In this document: piece by piece, positions 1-8,541 of the stretch | Layout: each line of letters opens with the position of its first letter | Position numbering within the stretch: the first letter of the stretch is position 1 | Assembly (NCBI GenBank): GCA_030643455.1 | Contig: DAOWLV010000004.1 | Coordinates: 1 to 23,410, forward strand | DNA length: 23,410 nucleotides | Source: Candidatus Krumholzibacteriia bacterium | Lineage (GTDB): Bacteria; Krumholzibacteriota; Krumholzibacteriia; LZORAL124-64-63 | Direction: 5' to 3' | The notes under the pieces: generated by a model | The model's database searches: none | Told to the model about the DNA's origin: nothing | Seen by the model: only the letters and a program-made list of their open reading frames with translations | Position numbers and translations under genes: made by a program

Positions 1-189
1 CCCGTGGACGCTGCGCGTGACCAGATAGTCGTTATCCGAAGTGTTCAGGTAACCCTGGCTCACGAAACCGTGGAGGAAAACCTTGTCGTCCAGGCCGGCG
101 GCCTGCGTTGGAGGGGCCACCGCACCCAGCAGGAGCATGACCCATGCCGCAATCAGAACCCCGGGACTGATCCAACGGTCACATTTCAC
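1..189 (-). CDS. Secreted porin-like outer-membrane protein, N-terminal fragment (runs off left edge)
   Basis: Sixty-three codons are visible. A GTG start at 189-187 has a good SD (GGAGGAA, 3 bases upstream) and lies 20 bases after the stop of the REC gene, so it belongs to the same transcript. The translation begins with a typical signal peptide: basic start, hydrophobic core rich in V, L and A at about residues 10-24, and a probable cleavage after the TQA near residue 30. The mature start contains HGFVSQGYL followed by Asn/Asp-rich residues; I associate this with beta-barrel proteins of porin type in Gram-negative bacteria. The rest of the gene is outside the window, so function is undetermined. 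It is the last visible member of the signalling operon to its right. Confidence 0.7.
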   Translation of the reverse strand, partial: MKCDRWISPGVLIAAWVMLLLGAVAPPTQAAGLDDKVFLHGFVSQGYLNTSDNDYLVTRSVHG

Positions 190-209
190 GACTTCCTCCG
201 CCGGTAAGG

Positions 210-734
210 TCAGATGAAGGTCCGCAGGATATCGTTCTGCAGACCGGACAGTTTGCCCTGGGCCCGGTCGATCTCCGTGATTTTTTCCTGGAGGGTCTTG
301 ACCAGGAACCGCCTTTCGAGGGCGTTGCGCAGCACGATCAGCAGGTTGGTGTTGTCCCAGGGTTTTTCGATGTACTGGAACAGGCCGATATCGTTGATGG
401 CCTTGATGGCGCTTTCCTTGTCCGCGTAACCGGTCAGCAGGATCCGGGGCGCGTGGGGATGTTTTTCCCGGATCCGGCTCAGCAATTCGATCCCGTTCAT
501 GCCCGGCATCAGGAAATCCGACACGACCACATCGACAGGACCAGCCAGGGTATATTCGAGAGCGGCCTCCGGAGAGGTGAAGGTCTTCAGGTTGTAGTCC
601 GTCTCCAGTTCGAGAAAGGATTGGAGACTGCTGAGGACCATCTCCTCGTCATCGACGAGCACCATGGTGGCGTCGCTTTCCTTGAACGGGATCGGTTCCT
701 GTTGCACGTTGTCGTTCACGTCGGCTCCCATCAA
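210..734 (-). CDS. Single-domain response regulator (REC) with C-terminal coiled coil
   Basis: A 174-residue protein with a REC receiver domain at about residues 22-140. The expected residues are present: acidic pair D28/D29, phospho-acceptor D73 in VVVSDFLMPGMNG, switch T101 and conserved K124 in EKP. The last ~35 residues are charged and heptad-like, suggesting a short coiled coil; there is no DNA-binding output domain. Such proteins usually pass phosphoryl groups or act by protein contact. Its start overlaps the end of the upstream REC-phosphatase gene by four bases (ATGA), so translation is coupled. The receiver is about two-thirds identical by hand alignment to the receiver of that neighbour, which indicates tandem duplication. 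The likely phosphodonor is the histidine kinase at 5079-5975 (inference from operon). Confidence 0.93.
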   Translation of the reverse strand: MMGADVNDNVQQEPIPFKESDATMVLVDDEEMVLSSLQSFLELETDYNLKTFTSPEAALEYTLAGPVDVVVSDFLMPGMNGIELLSRIREKHPHAPRILLTGYADKESAIKAINDIGLFQYIEKPWDNTNLLIVLRNALERRFLVKTLQEKITEIDRAQGKLSGLQNDILRTFI

Positions 735-1936
735 TCGATTCTGGTGATTCCCACCATCGTCAGGTCGTCGCGATACTCGGGCAATCCGAAAGACAGCGCC
801 CGGTCGGCCAGGACCTCCAGCAGATCCTGCCCGGTCGTTCCCGCCAGGTCGGCCACGTCCTGGCGCAGGCGGCCCTCGCCGTAGAGTTCATCCCCCGAAT
901 CCTGGGCCTCGGTCAACCCGTCGCTGAACATGAGCAGGCTGCTGCCCCGGTCGGGTGACAGTACGGTTTCGTTACCGGGAGTATACATGGGCCCATCGAC
1001 CAGGCCCAGCAGAAGACCGGGCGATTGTTGAAAATGCATCTGGCCATCTGCATCCACGAGCGCGGGATAGGGCAACCCCGCCCCCGCCATGCGGATCCGA
1101 CCGGTCGCCGGTTCCAGGACGGCCGCCGCGGCAGCCACCGGGATCTCCCTGGGCAAACCCTGGAACAGGACCTCGTTCATCCTGGCCAGGATTTCACCCG
1201 GCCCGAAATCCCCACCGGCCAGGCCGGCGGTGGCGAACTTGAGCAGGGCGGTTCCCAGGGCGGCCTGGACCCCGTGTCCCGCGCTGTCCGCCACGATAAT
1301 TCCCAGGTTGCCACCGTCCAGAGGAACAAATTCGTAGAAATCACCACCAACGGCCATGGCAGGTCGGTAGATCACCGCCAGGGCGAAGGGACCCGCAGCA
1401 GGCACTTCACTGGGCAGGAACTTGGCCTGGACGGTGCGCGCCCAGTCCATTTCCTTCTGCATTTCCTCTTCCCGGGCGTTCAGTTCATCCCGCTGATGCA
1501 GGGCCCGGTCAAGTTCGTGGATCTTTTCATGCAGCGCCGCCCGCACCCCCTTGTGGGCCAGGGCATTTTTCATCGCCAAAAGGAACTGCGCGTTGTCCAG
1601 GGGCTTTTCCAGGTACTGGAACAGACCCACCTCGTTGATGGCCCTGATGGCATTTTCCTTGTCCGCGTAACCGGTCAGCATCAGGCGCGGGATTTCCGGA
1701 TCCTGCCGGCCGACTTCGGCCAGCAGTTCCAGGCCGTTCATGCCCGGCATCAGGAAGTCCGACACCACAACGTCCACCGGCCCGGCAGACAGTCGTTCCA
1801 GGGCCTCGGCCCCCGACACGCAGGTGATCACCTCGTAATCCGTTTCAAGTTCCAGAAAAGAGGCCATGACACGGGTGACCATGGGTTCATCGTCCACCAG
1901 CATGATGACGGGCTTGCGGCCGTGGATTTCCACCAT
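731..1936 (-). CDS. Response regulator with SpoIIE/RsbU-type PP2C phosphatase output
   Basis: A 401-residue protein with a REC domain at residues 9-127 (D15/D16, phospho-acceptor D60, T88, K111), a charged coiled-coil linker at about 130-165 and a SpoIIE-type serine/threonine phosphatase domain at about 165-400. The phosphatase metal motifs are visible: VGGDFYE (D199), ADSAGHG (D217), FSDGLTEAQ and the terminal YRDDLTMVGI. Proteins of this layout (RssB/RsbU-like REC-PP2C) dephosphorylate a STAS-domain antagonist when the receiver is phosphorylated. A STAS protein is encoded at 12458-12826, but a link is only inference. The start overlaps the stop of the transporter gene by one base (TGATG), and the end overlaps the next REC gene by four. 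Confidence 0.94.
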   Translation of the reverse strand: MVEIHGRKPVIMLVDDEPMVTRVMASFLELETDYEVITCVSGAEALERLSAGPVDVVVSDFLMPGMNGLELLAEVGRQDPEIPRLMLTGYADKENAIRAINEVGLFQYLEKPLDNAQFLLAMKNALAHKGVRAALHEKIHELDRALHQRDELNAREEEMQKEMDWARTVQAKFLPSEVPAAGPFALAVIYRPAMAVGGDFYEFVPLDGGNLGIIVADSAGHGVQAALGTALLKFATAGLAGGDFGPGEILARMNEVLFQGLPREIPVAAAAAVLEPATGRIRMAGAGLPYPALVDADGQMHFQQSPGLLLGLVDGPMYTPGNETVLSPDRGSSLLMFSDGLTEAQDSGDELYGEGRLRQDVADLAGTTGQDLLEVLADRALSFGLPEYRDDLTMVGITRID

Positions 1937-4900
1937 CAGGACACCTTTCCCGCCAGCTGGCGCAACTTGCGCGTCACCGTCCGGATGATGCCCTTGGCGA
2001 TGCGCACGTCATCTGACAACAGATCGTTGAATTCGCTGCGGTCGATCCGCAGCAGCTTGGTGTCCTCGGTGGCGGTGGCCGTCATGACCCGGGGCTCGTC
2101 GTCGAACAGGGCCCAGGTGCCGAAGGTGGCCGACCTGGTTGCGGTGGTGACCTCCCGATCCCCCTGATGCAACAACACGTGACCTTCGAGAACCAGGTAC
2201 AGGGCATCGGGGCTGTCGTCTTCACGATAGACGGCGTCGCCGGCCAACACCGACATCTCCCTGGCGATGGCCGCCAGGGCGGCCAGCTGGTCGGTCGGCA
2301 CCTCGGAAAACACTTCGATGTTCTGAAGCAGAAGCACTTTTTCGATGGGTGATAGCATGTCATCTCCCGTTCGGGCCAGGTGGTGGGCGGCGGCCGGATT
2401 ATCCATGCGGCTTCCGGCGAAGATGGCGCAGGCGGCCAACCAGGGATCGCAGTCCCGGCTCAGGATATCCAGGGCTTCGGAGGTATTGCGGGCAGGTTCT
2501 CCGATATCCAGGTCGGCCATCAGACCCGTTTCAAGCCAAGCCTCGTAGGCTGGCTGTTCATCGATCAGGGACAACACCAGCCGACGGTGCGTTCCATGCA
2601 GCAGATTGTCCAGAAACTCCTGGGCGTTGGCCCGCGGCACCCGTCGGCCGCTCATCACCCCATGGTAGGCATTGAGAACATCCCGCAGGGGATATAATAG
2701 TCCCAACAAGCGAAAAACACTCTCGAGCCTCAGCGTCTGTGTTTCGGTCATCACACGACCCAGCAACCGGGCCGGCTCTCCCTTCTCAGGCAACAGGGCA
2801 CCCAATCGTGAAAGCTGGAAAAACCGTCCGGCTTCGATGGCGATCTCCGCAGAGACGACCTCTTGGGCGAACTTCAGATCCGGATACCGGGACCGCAGCT
2901 TGCCCAGGGCCTTCAGCACCCCGAAACGCAGTTCGGGACGGCGGGTGGCCAGGTGATTCAGAAGGATGTCCACGCTTTCCTGGGCGGGAATCAATTCAAG
3001 GATCCTGGGAATTTCCTCGCGGGCCCGGGCGGTGTTGTCCTCGGACAGGAAAAAGGCCTCCAGCTTCCCGATGATGCCGGCATCTTCATTGGCCAGTTCC
3101 GCCAGGGCGCCTCGTGCATGGGTCCGAAGATGCGGATGGTCGAGCAGTTGCAGCAACCAGTCCAGGCGGTGGAAATCCCCACGTGACCCGACGCCGGCAA
3201 TGGCTGCCTCGACCACGGCAGCATCCGGATCCTGGGCCAGGGCATCCCAGAGTTTATCGGAGCATCCAGCCGGGTTCCAGGACAGTCCGGCCAGCACTTC
3301 GCGCCCTTCGGAACCCGTGTCTTCAATATCATTCAGGATCGAATCAACCACTGGTTCGGTGACGAGATCCTGGTATTCGGAACCCTGATCCCGGTTCGCC
3401 AGAAAAGCCAGCGCCGCATTGCGGCCCGACGGCGAACCGACCAGCATTCCCGCCAGGAAATCCCGGGATTCCCCCTCCAACGACCCGAGGTTCACCACAC
3501 AGGCGACGGCCCCCACCCTCACTCCAAGGTCGGGATCAGTCAGGAATTCCTCGGCCCGACCTGCATCGACGGGTTCGCCGTTCAGACAGAGAACGTCCAG
3601 CGCCCGGCGCCGCACCTCGTGTGCCGGATGATCCAGCAAAGGCCGGACCGCCTCCAGCAGCTGCGAGGACTGGACTCCCTGCAGCATGTCCAGCGCGTAG
3701 ACAATCTCCCGCCGGTTGTCACTGCCCAGGGCGCCGACCAGGACCTTCACGGCCGACGCGTCATCGATGTGCACCGTCAACCCGGCCAGATCGATTTCCC
3801 GCCTGGCCAGGGCTATCCGGAAGGAGTTCACGTATTCCCGGCGCATCAGCAGGGCCAGGACAAACCAGCCAGCCAGCAGCACCAGGGTCACCATGGCGAT
3901 CCGGCTAAGATCCCAATCCAGGACCAAGGTCAACAGGAGAAGCAGTCCGCCGGCCATACCACGGGCCCAGCGATCCACGAACATGTCGATGAAGACCTTC
4001 GTCCGTTTTTTCAGGGCCAACGGAATGGGCAGGAACAACAATTCGCGGCTGGTCTTGTCCACCGAATATTTCAGGGTGATGTCGCTGCCGCGCATGATCA
4101 TCGCCGCAATCAGGCCGGGCATGATGATCATTCCCATGACACCTCCGGCCAGGACCACCGGCAGCACCAGGAGCACACCCCCCACTCCGAGCCAACGGAT
4201 CAGCCGCGCCGCGAACAGGGCCTGCACCAGCAGCGACAGCAGACTCATCCGGCCGTAGAAACGGCCGAGGAAGGAAGTCAACTCCGCCTCGTCGCCGATG
4301 GACTGCCAGGTGACGGTCTTGAACTGGAAATCGATGAAGGAAGCGGTCATCACCGTCAGGGCGATGATGCCGACGGTCAGACTCAGGTGGCGGGACCGGG
4401 CTATCGATCGGATGATGCTCCGGAAATCCCCGCTCCTTTCCTCTTCACGGGTCGGGTCGGGGGCCACCTCCATACCGGCCGGCTTGCGGCCCCAGACCAT
4501 CCGGCTGATGAACCCGACCATGGCCAGAACCCCACAACTGACCAGCAGCAGATCCTGGGTCGGCAAGCCGACCTCGAGGATCAGGAAACTCGTGAACTCT
4601 CCCCCCACGAAGGCGCCGGCGATGCCACCAAGGCCGAGCAGGGGAAAAATGCGCTTGGCCTGGCTGGCGTCGAAGATCCCGTTGGACAGCAGCCAGAACT
4701 GGCTGGTGGTCAGGCCACCGGCGACACCCACCCAGCTGTAGAAGAGATAAAATACCCAGTCCTGGCCCACATCGATCAACAGGCGCAACACGACCAGGCT
4801 GACCATCAGGGCCAGGATGGTCAGGGCGATGAGCCGGTCCAGACGCCGCCGCAGGCCGGCCCGCGCGTAGGCGGCTGTCACGGGCGCGGCCACCAAAGCC

Positions 4901-5079
4901 GTCAACATATAGGCCAGCGGAAGCTTTTCAGGGCTGATCTCGACCAGGAACAAGGAATCACGGGCAGGTTTGAGCAGGTAGTAGAAAAGCAGCAGCAGGA
5001 AATAATTGGCTGACATCAGGACCGCCAACCGTCGTTCGCCGGATCGCAGATCCGGCAGGAATCCCGCCAGCCAGTTCAT
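1936..5079 (-). CDS. NTT (ATP/ADP translocase)-like membrane protein fused to HEAT repeats and a cyclic-nucleotide-binding-like domain
   Basis: A 1047-residue protein. Residues 1 to about 415 form roughly a dozen hydrophobic helices with the look of the NTT/Tlc nucleotide transporter family (MFS-type), including an early LLKPARDSLFL segment and a helix pair typical of that family. Residues from about 440 to 860 are alpha-helical HEAT-like repeats (recurring LLDHP, EVRRRALDVL, LRTHARGALAEL patterns). Residues about 905-1040 match a cNMP-binding (CRP-like) domain, with the cassette FGTWALFDDEPR at 986-997. NTT-HEAT fusions are known in free-living bacteria; substrates are mostly untested. Both ends overlap neighbouring two-component genes by one base. 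I infer a sensor or transporter role coupled to that signalling system rather than energy parasitism. Confidence 0.88.
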   Translation of the reverse strand: MNWLAGFLPDLRSGERRLAVLMSANYFLLLLFYYLLKPARDSLFLVEISPEKLPLAYMLTALVAAPVTAAYARAGLRRRLDRLIALTILALMVSLVVLRLLIDVGQDWVFYLFYSWVGVAGGLTTSQFWLLSNGIFDASQAKRIFPLLGLGGIAGAFVGGEFTSFLILEVGLPTQDLLLVSCGVLAMVGFISRMVWGRKPAGMEVAPDPTREEERSGDFRSIIRSIARSRHLSLTVGIIALTVMTASFIDFQFKTVTWQSIGDEAELTSFLGRFYGRMSLLSLLVQALFAARLIRWLGVGGVLLVLPVVLAGGVMGMIIMPGLIAAMIMRGSDITLKYSVDKTSRELLFLPIPLALKKRTKVFIDMFVDRWARGMAGGLLLLLTLVLDWDLSRIAMVTLVLLAGWFVLALLMRREYVNSFRIALARREIDLAGLTVHIDDASAVKVLVGALGSDNRREIVYALDMLQGVQSSQLLEAVRPLLDHPAHEVRRRALDVLCLNGEPVDAGRAEEFLTDPDLGVRVGAVACVVNLGSLEGESRDFLAGMLVGSPSGRNAALAFLANRDQGSEYQDLVTEPVVDSILNDIEDTGSEGREVLAGLSWNPAGCSDKLWDALAQDPDAAVVEAAIAGVGSRGDFHRLDWLLQLLDHPHLRTHARGALAELANEDAGIIGKLEAFFLSEDNTARAREEIPRILELIPAQESVDILLNHLATRRPELRFGVLKALGKLRSRYPDLKFAQEVVSAEIAIEAGRFFQLSRLGALLPEKGEPARLLGRVMTETQTLRLESVFRLLGLLYPLRDVLNAYHGVMSGRRVPRANAQEFLDNLLHGTHRRLVLSLIDEQPAYEAWLETGLMADLDIGEPARNTSEALDILSRDCDPWLAACAIFAGSRMDNPAAAHHLARTGDDMLSPIEKVLLLQNIEVFSEVPTDQLAALAAIAREMSVLAGDAVYREDDSPDALYLVLEGHVLLHQGDREVTTATRSATFGTWALFDDEPRVMTATATEDTKLLRIDRSEFNDLLSDDVRIAKGIIRTVTRKLRQLAGKVS

Positions 5080-5975
5080 CAGACCCCGGCTTTCGGTGTT
5101 CCCTTGGAGGCAGCCGGAAGGGTGACCACGAAAACCGCCCCGCCGGACTCATCATTACCGGCCTCGATCGTCCCGTCGTGCCGCTCGACGATCCGCCTGG
5201 AAATGAACAGGCCCAGACCCGTGCCCTCATCCTCGGACTTGGTGGTCCATCCAGGCGAGAAGAGATTTTCACGGCAACCGTCCGGAAGACCCGGTCCAGA
5301 GTCGCTCACCTTCACGACAACTTGCTCGTTTTCAACGAGGCTGGACACCGAGATCCGGCCCGGCCCCTCGATGGCCTGCTGGGCATTCAGAATCAGGTTG
5401 AGAAAAACCTGACCCAGAGGCCCGGGCCACCCGTTGACCGGAGGGACATCTCCCAGTCGCATATCCATCGTCACATCCTGTTTCAATTCGTGGGTCAAGA
5501 GAACCAACGTTCCCTCGATCAGGGCGTTGACGTCCACAGGAACCGGATCGTCATGATCGCCGCGTCCGACCAGGCGCAATTGCCGCACCAGTTGCCCGAT
5601 CCTGACGAGAGCCTGATCCAGGATCGGTTCGTTGTCCCCGACGATTTCCAGGGCCTTCCTCGCCCGGGCCAGGTTTTCCTCCGCCCCGGCATCCATGGGG
5701 AAACGATCGGTTTCCTCCAGTGCCCCACCCATCTTGACCAGGGCCCGCCTGGCCAGGTCCATGCTACAGGACACCGCACCCAGGGGTGTGTTCAGTTCAT
5801 GGGCGATTCCGGCCAGGAGGCGCCCCATGGCAGCCATCTTTTCCTGACTCTCGATGGAGTCGGCCAGCACCTGAAAATGACGCTCACGCCTGTGCAGCCG
5901 CACGGTCTGCACCACGAACAGGAGCAGAACCAGGACCAGGCTCGCTTCCAGAATGAAGTGGATCATCTCATTCAT
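5079..5975 (-). CDS. Membrane-anchored sensor histidine kinase without a sensory domain
   Basis: A 298-residue kinase from the ATG at 5975, which overlaps the pseudouridine synthase stop by eight bases; the frame is open further upstream (to 6038) but that would intrude 71 bases into the neighbour. ATG at 5966 is an alternative. One transmembrane helix lies at about residues 5-24, with almost nothing outside the membrane. HisKA follows with H-box AGIAHELNTPLG (H59), then HATPase with N-box NLILNAQ (N197), DSGPG (225-229), an F-box-like PGWTTK and GTGLGL (251-256). The architecture resembles NtrB/ZraS-like kinases. With no input domain, it probably takes its signal from a partner; the translationally coupled transporter-HEAT-CNB protein is the obvious candidate (inference). 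Confidence 0.93.
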   Translation of the reverse strand: MNEMIHFILEASLVLVLLLFVVQTVRLHRRERHFQVLADSIESQEKMAAMGRLLAGIAHELNTPLGAVSCSMDLARRALVKMGGALEETDRFPMDAGAEENLARARKALEIVGDNEPILDQALVRIGQLVRQLRLVGRGDHDDPVPVDVNALIEGTLVLLTHELKQDVTMDMRLGDVPPVNGWPGPLGQVFLNLILNAQQAIEGPGRISVSSLVENEQVVVKVSDSGPGLPDGCRENLFSPGWTTKSEDEGTGLGLFISRRIVERHDGTIEAGNDESGGAVFVVTLPAASKGTPKAGV

Positions 5976-6783
5976 CACCCTTCGGGACCGGTGGGTTGGC
6001 TGCCGTTTTTTTCGATTCGAAAATGGAATGTATTTCACCGGCGGTCAGGTGCCTTACCCCCCCGACGGGAAGATCGCCCAGGCGGATGTCTCCGATCCTG
6101 GTTCGCCGGACGAATACCACCTTGTGGCGCAAGGTGTTCAGCATGCGGCGGACCTGCCGGATCTTGCCTTCCCGCACCACCATCGTGACAACGGTCCGGT
6201 TATTCAGGATTTCCACGACCTTGACCGACAGTGGCCGGAACAGGCCCAGTTTGGGCAGATGGACGCCCGCGGTCATGACCCCGATCTCCAGTTCGGTCAG
6301 CTCACCCTCCACCTGCACCCGGAATTCCTGATCCAGAACCTTGGAGCCGGCCACCAGATTGATCCAGGGGCGGTCATTGGAGATGAGCAGCAACCCCACG
6401 GTCCGGCTGTCCAGCCTGCCCGCCGTCTGAAGTCCGGGGACGTCGCGGGGAAAAAAATCCGAAACCAGCTTCCGCTCCGGGCCTTCGCTGGGAGTACAGA
6501 CCACCCGGACGGGTTTATTGAAAGCGTAGTAACTATGTGTCAAACGAGCCAGAGGCTTGCCATCCAGATAGATCTGGCTGCCGGCTTCCAGCATCCTGTT
6601 CGGATCGAAGATGATTTCGTCACCGACGGAAATCCGGCCCTCGTCCACCATGGTGCTGGTCTGTTTCCTCGTGCCGTAGCCCGCCTTCATCAGGGCCCGG
6701 GCCAGGCCCATGGCCCGCGCGGGTTTCCACCGTTCCGGGGAAGAGACATGAGGCGCCGGGTTGTGCTGCTGCTTTTTGGCCAT
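5968..6783 (-). CDS. RsuA/RluB/RluE-family rRNA pseudouridine synthase
   Basis: A 271-residue enzyme that isomerises a specific uridine in rRNA to pseudouridine. After a basic, low-complexity N-terminus, an S4 RNA-binding domain spans about residues 26-75 (LARALMKAGYGTRKQ...). The catalytic domain starts at YYAFNKPVRVV, with the catalytic aspartate D125 in AGRLDSRTVGLLL, and ends with the family signature EGKIRQVRRML. The second-position residues in that loop differ from E. coli RluB, so the exact target base cannot be named. The ATG at 6783 has GGAAGG just upstream. It lies 39 bases after the antiporter gene and overlaps the histidine kinase, a housekeeping gene at the head of a signalling cassette. 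Confidence 0.93.
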   Translation of the reverse strand: MAKKQQHNPAPHVSSPERWKPARAMGLARALMKAGYGTRKQTSTMVDEGRISVGDEIIFDPNRMLEAGSQIYLDGKPLARLTHSYYAFNKPVRVVCTPSEGPERKLVSDFFPRDVPGLQTAGRLDSRTVGLLLISNDRPWINLVAGSKVLDQEFRVQVEGELTELEIGVMTAGVHLPKLGLFRPLSVKVVEILNNRTVVTMVVREGKIRQVRRMLNTLRHKVVFVRRTRIGDIRLGDLPVGGVRHLTAGEIHSIFESKKTAANPPVPKGDE

Positions 6784-6822
6784 GGCCTTCCGGTTTCTGT
6801 TGTCCGAGCCGATCTGAATCTT

Positions 6823-7821
6823 CTAGTTGAGGTTCGCCCAAAAGAACATGATGGCGACGTAGGTCAGCAAAAGAGCCATTCCGCGTTTGCGGCCGATTTT
6901 TCCCCTGCCCAGGATGATCATGGTAAACACCATGGCTGTCAGGAACATCATGCAGATCATCTGGACCTGCAGGGCAGAAAGCGAAAGGGGTCCCAAAGAC
7001 TGGCCGCCTTCAGCGTCGAGATTCCTGAACATGCCCACCGGCCCGGCCACCGCCAGGATATTGAAGAGGTTGGAGCCCACGATGTTCCCGAGGGCCAGAT
7101 CATCCTCATCCCGCAGGGAGGCCATGATGGTCGTGGCCAGTTCGGGAAGGCTGGTGCCCACCGCCACCAGCGTCAATCCGATCAGGGTTTCGGACACCCC
7201 CATGCTCACCGCCAGGCTCAACGCCGAGGATACGATAAAATGACCACCGACGGCCAGTCCTCCCACACCGAGGCCCGTCATGCCCAGACCCCGTGTCAGT
7301 TCCCGCATCCGGTGGTCCCGGTCGACCTTTGGCAGCTCTGTCGGCACTTCGGTCAACACCACCCCGCGATCCCGGTTTTTCAGGGTCCACCACAGGAAGG
7401 CGATGAAAAGCGCAACCAGCAGGCTGGCGTCAAGCCGGTCGAGGCGGCCATCCCAGACCAGCGCGGCGAACAACAAGGTGGTCACCAGGAGGAAGGGAAC
7501 TTCCTTGCGGGACAACCCCCGCTCCACGATCACCGGGCGCAACAGGGCGGCAATGGCCAGGATCAGGCCCAGGTTCGCCACGTTGGAGCCGATGACGTTG
7601 CCCAGGACCAGCCCCGTATTGCCATTGACGGCCCCGACGATGGAAACGAACAGTTCGGGGGCCGAAGTGCCGAAGGCCACCACCGTCAACCCCACCACCA
7701 CCGTGGGCACACCCAGCACCGCGGCAACCCGGGACCCGCCGCCGACCAGCAGCCAGGCGCCGCCAACCAGCAGTACGATGCCCACGGCGAAGAGGAAAAT
7801 CTGCCCGATCAGGCCAATCAC
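6823..7821 (-). CDS. Calcium/sodium antiporter (CaCA family, YrbG-like)
   Basis: A 332-residue inner-membrane cation exchanger with about ten hydrophobic helices and the two inverted alpha repeats of the CaCA superfamily: GTSAPELFVS plus GNVIGSNVANLG in the first half (about residues 51-85), and GTSLPELATT plus GNIVGSNLFNILA in the second. These acidic and Asn residues coordinate the transported cation, normally Ca2+ in exchange for Na+ or H+. The start is taken as GTG 7821: it overlaps the cyclase stop by four bases (GTGA), has GGAG five bases upstream, and begins exactly where family members begin. The longer open frame to 7980 would lie inside the cyclase gene and is hydrophilic. The central charged loop sits at about residues 155-180. 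Confidence 0.94.
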   Translation of the reverse strand: MIGLIGQIFLFAVGIVLLVGGAWLLVGGGSRVAAVLGVPTVVVGLTVVAFGTSAPELFVSIVGAVNGNTGLVLGNVIGSNVANLGLILAIAALLRPVIVERGLSRKEVPFLLVTTLLFAALVWDGRLDRLDASLLVALFIAFLWWTLKNRDRGVVLTEVPTELPKVDRDHRMRELTRGLGMTGLGVGGLAVGGHFIVSSALSLAVSMGVSETLIGLTLVAVGTSLPELATTIMASLRDEDDLALGNIVGSNLFNILAVAGPVGMFRNLDAEGGQSLGPLSLSALQVQMICMMFLTAMVFTMIILGRGKIGRKRGMALLLTYVAIMFFWANLN

Positions 7822-8468
7822 ACGATCTCCATATGGTAAGGGACAATGGCCACGGCCCGCACGGGGGAAGCTTCGGTTCCCTCCAGTTTCAAGGGCAGGA
7901 CCAGCAAGGTGAAACCCTCCCGGGGCAGGGCCCCCAGATTGGCCAGGTTTTCGATGTTGATCATTCCGGCCGGGGCACAAATGTCATGGGCGGCCTGGCC
8001 GTCGAAAGGGTCCAGGCTCGGGGTGTCCAACCCGACCCCCTTGAGTCCGGCCCCTGCCAGCAACTCCGCCAATTCCACCGAAAGATACGACCACTCACTA
8101 TAATACCGGTCGGTACCCCAATGTCTGTCCCAACCCGTGTCGAACAAAACGAAATCAATCGCTTTCAGATCGACCCCCTCGCACGATTCGGGCCCGATAG
8201 AGGCGGGCGACTCACCGTCTCCGGCCCGAATGACCACTCCCTTACCCACGAACCTGTCCACGGGCAGGATGTCCATGCCCGGCTGGCCGGCCAGGAAATG
8301 AAGAGGGGCGTCGATATGGGTGCCGACATGGCACCCGAATTCCAGGGAACTGGACATGTGATTACCGGGACCATGAAGACTGTGGCGATGGATATCCAGG
8401 GGCTGACGGTCATCTGGCCACTGGGGCATACCCGGGATGATCGTGTGGGTCAGATCTATCAATTTCAA
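7818..8468 (-). CDS. Cyclase-family hydrolase (kynurenine formamidase-like)
   Basis: A 216-residue protein of the cyclase/KynB family, cytosolic metal-dependent amidohydrolases. It opens with the conserved IDLTHTIIPGMPQWPDD and carries the metal-binding motif HVGTHIDAPLHF (H47, H51, D53, H57), followed by VLFDTGWDRHW and GVGLDTPSLDP, both typical of the family. The start is TTG 8468: there is no in-frame ATG or GTG before the upstream stop near 8530, and the family alignment begins right here, although the SD is weak. The true substrate is unknown; no tryptophan-catabolism genes are nearby, so naming it arylformamidase would be unsafe. It overlaps the antiporter gene by four bases. Confidence 0.9.
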   Translation of the reverse strand: MKLIDLTHTIIPGMPQWPDDRQPLDIHRHSLHGPGNHMSSSLEFGCHVGTHIDAPLHFLAGQPGMDILPVDRFVGKGVVIRAGDGESPASIGPESCEGVDLKAIDFVLFDTGWDRHWGTDRYYSEWSYLSVELAELLAGAGLKGVGLDTPSLDPFDGQAAHDICAPAGMINIENLANLGALPREGFTLLVLPLKLEGTEASPVRAVAIVPYHMEIV

Positions 8469-8541
8469 GAGGTCGGCTCCGTGGGCGGCAAGGCGCTGGT
8501 TCGGGACGGAATTCGGATCTGATCCGGGCTACGCGGTCTAC

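Noticed and set aside
3619..5013. Plus-strand open frame of about 460 codons opposite the transporter
   Set aside because: Extremely Gln/His/Gly-rich and without membrane or domain features; explained as the reverse complement of hydrophobic helices.
1936..5079. Reading the NTT-like protein as evidence for an intracellular energy parasite
   Set aside because: The HEAT and CNB fusion and the surrounding signalling genes fit the free-living type of NTT homologue, not the chlamydial/rickettsial ATP/ADP exchanger.
5953..7839. Plus-strand open frame of over 600 codons opposite the pseudouridine synthase and antiporter
   Set aside because: His/Gln/Gly-rich shadow typical of high-GC antisense frames; it crosses three well-supported genes and has no family pattern.
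7818..8468. Naming the cyclase-family gene kynB
   Set aside because: The metal motif fits, but the family has several substrates and no kynurenine-pathway genes are nearby.
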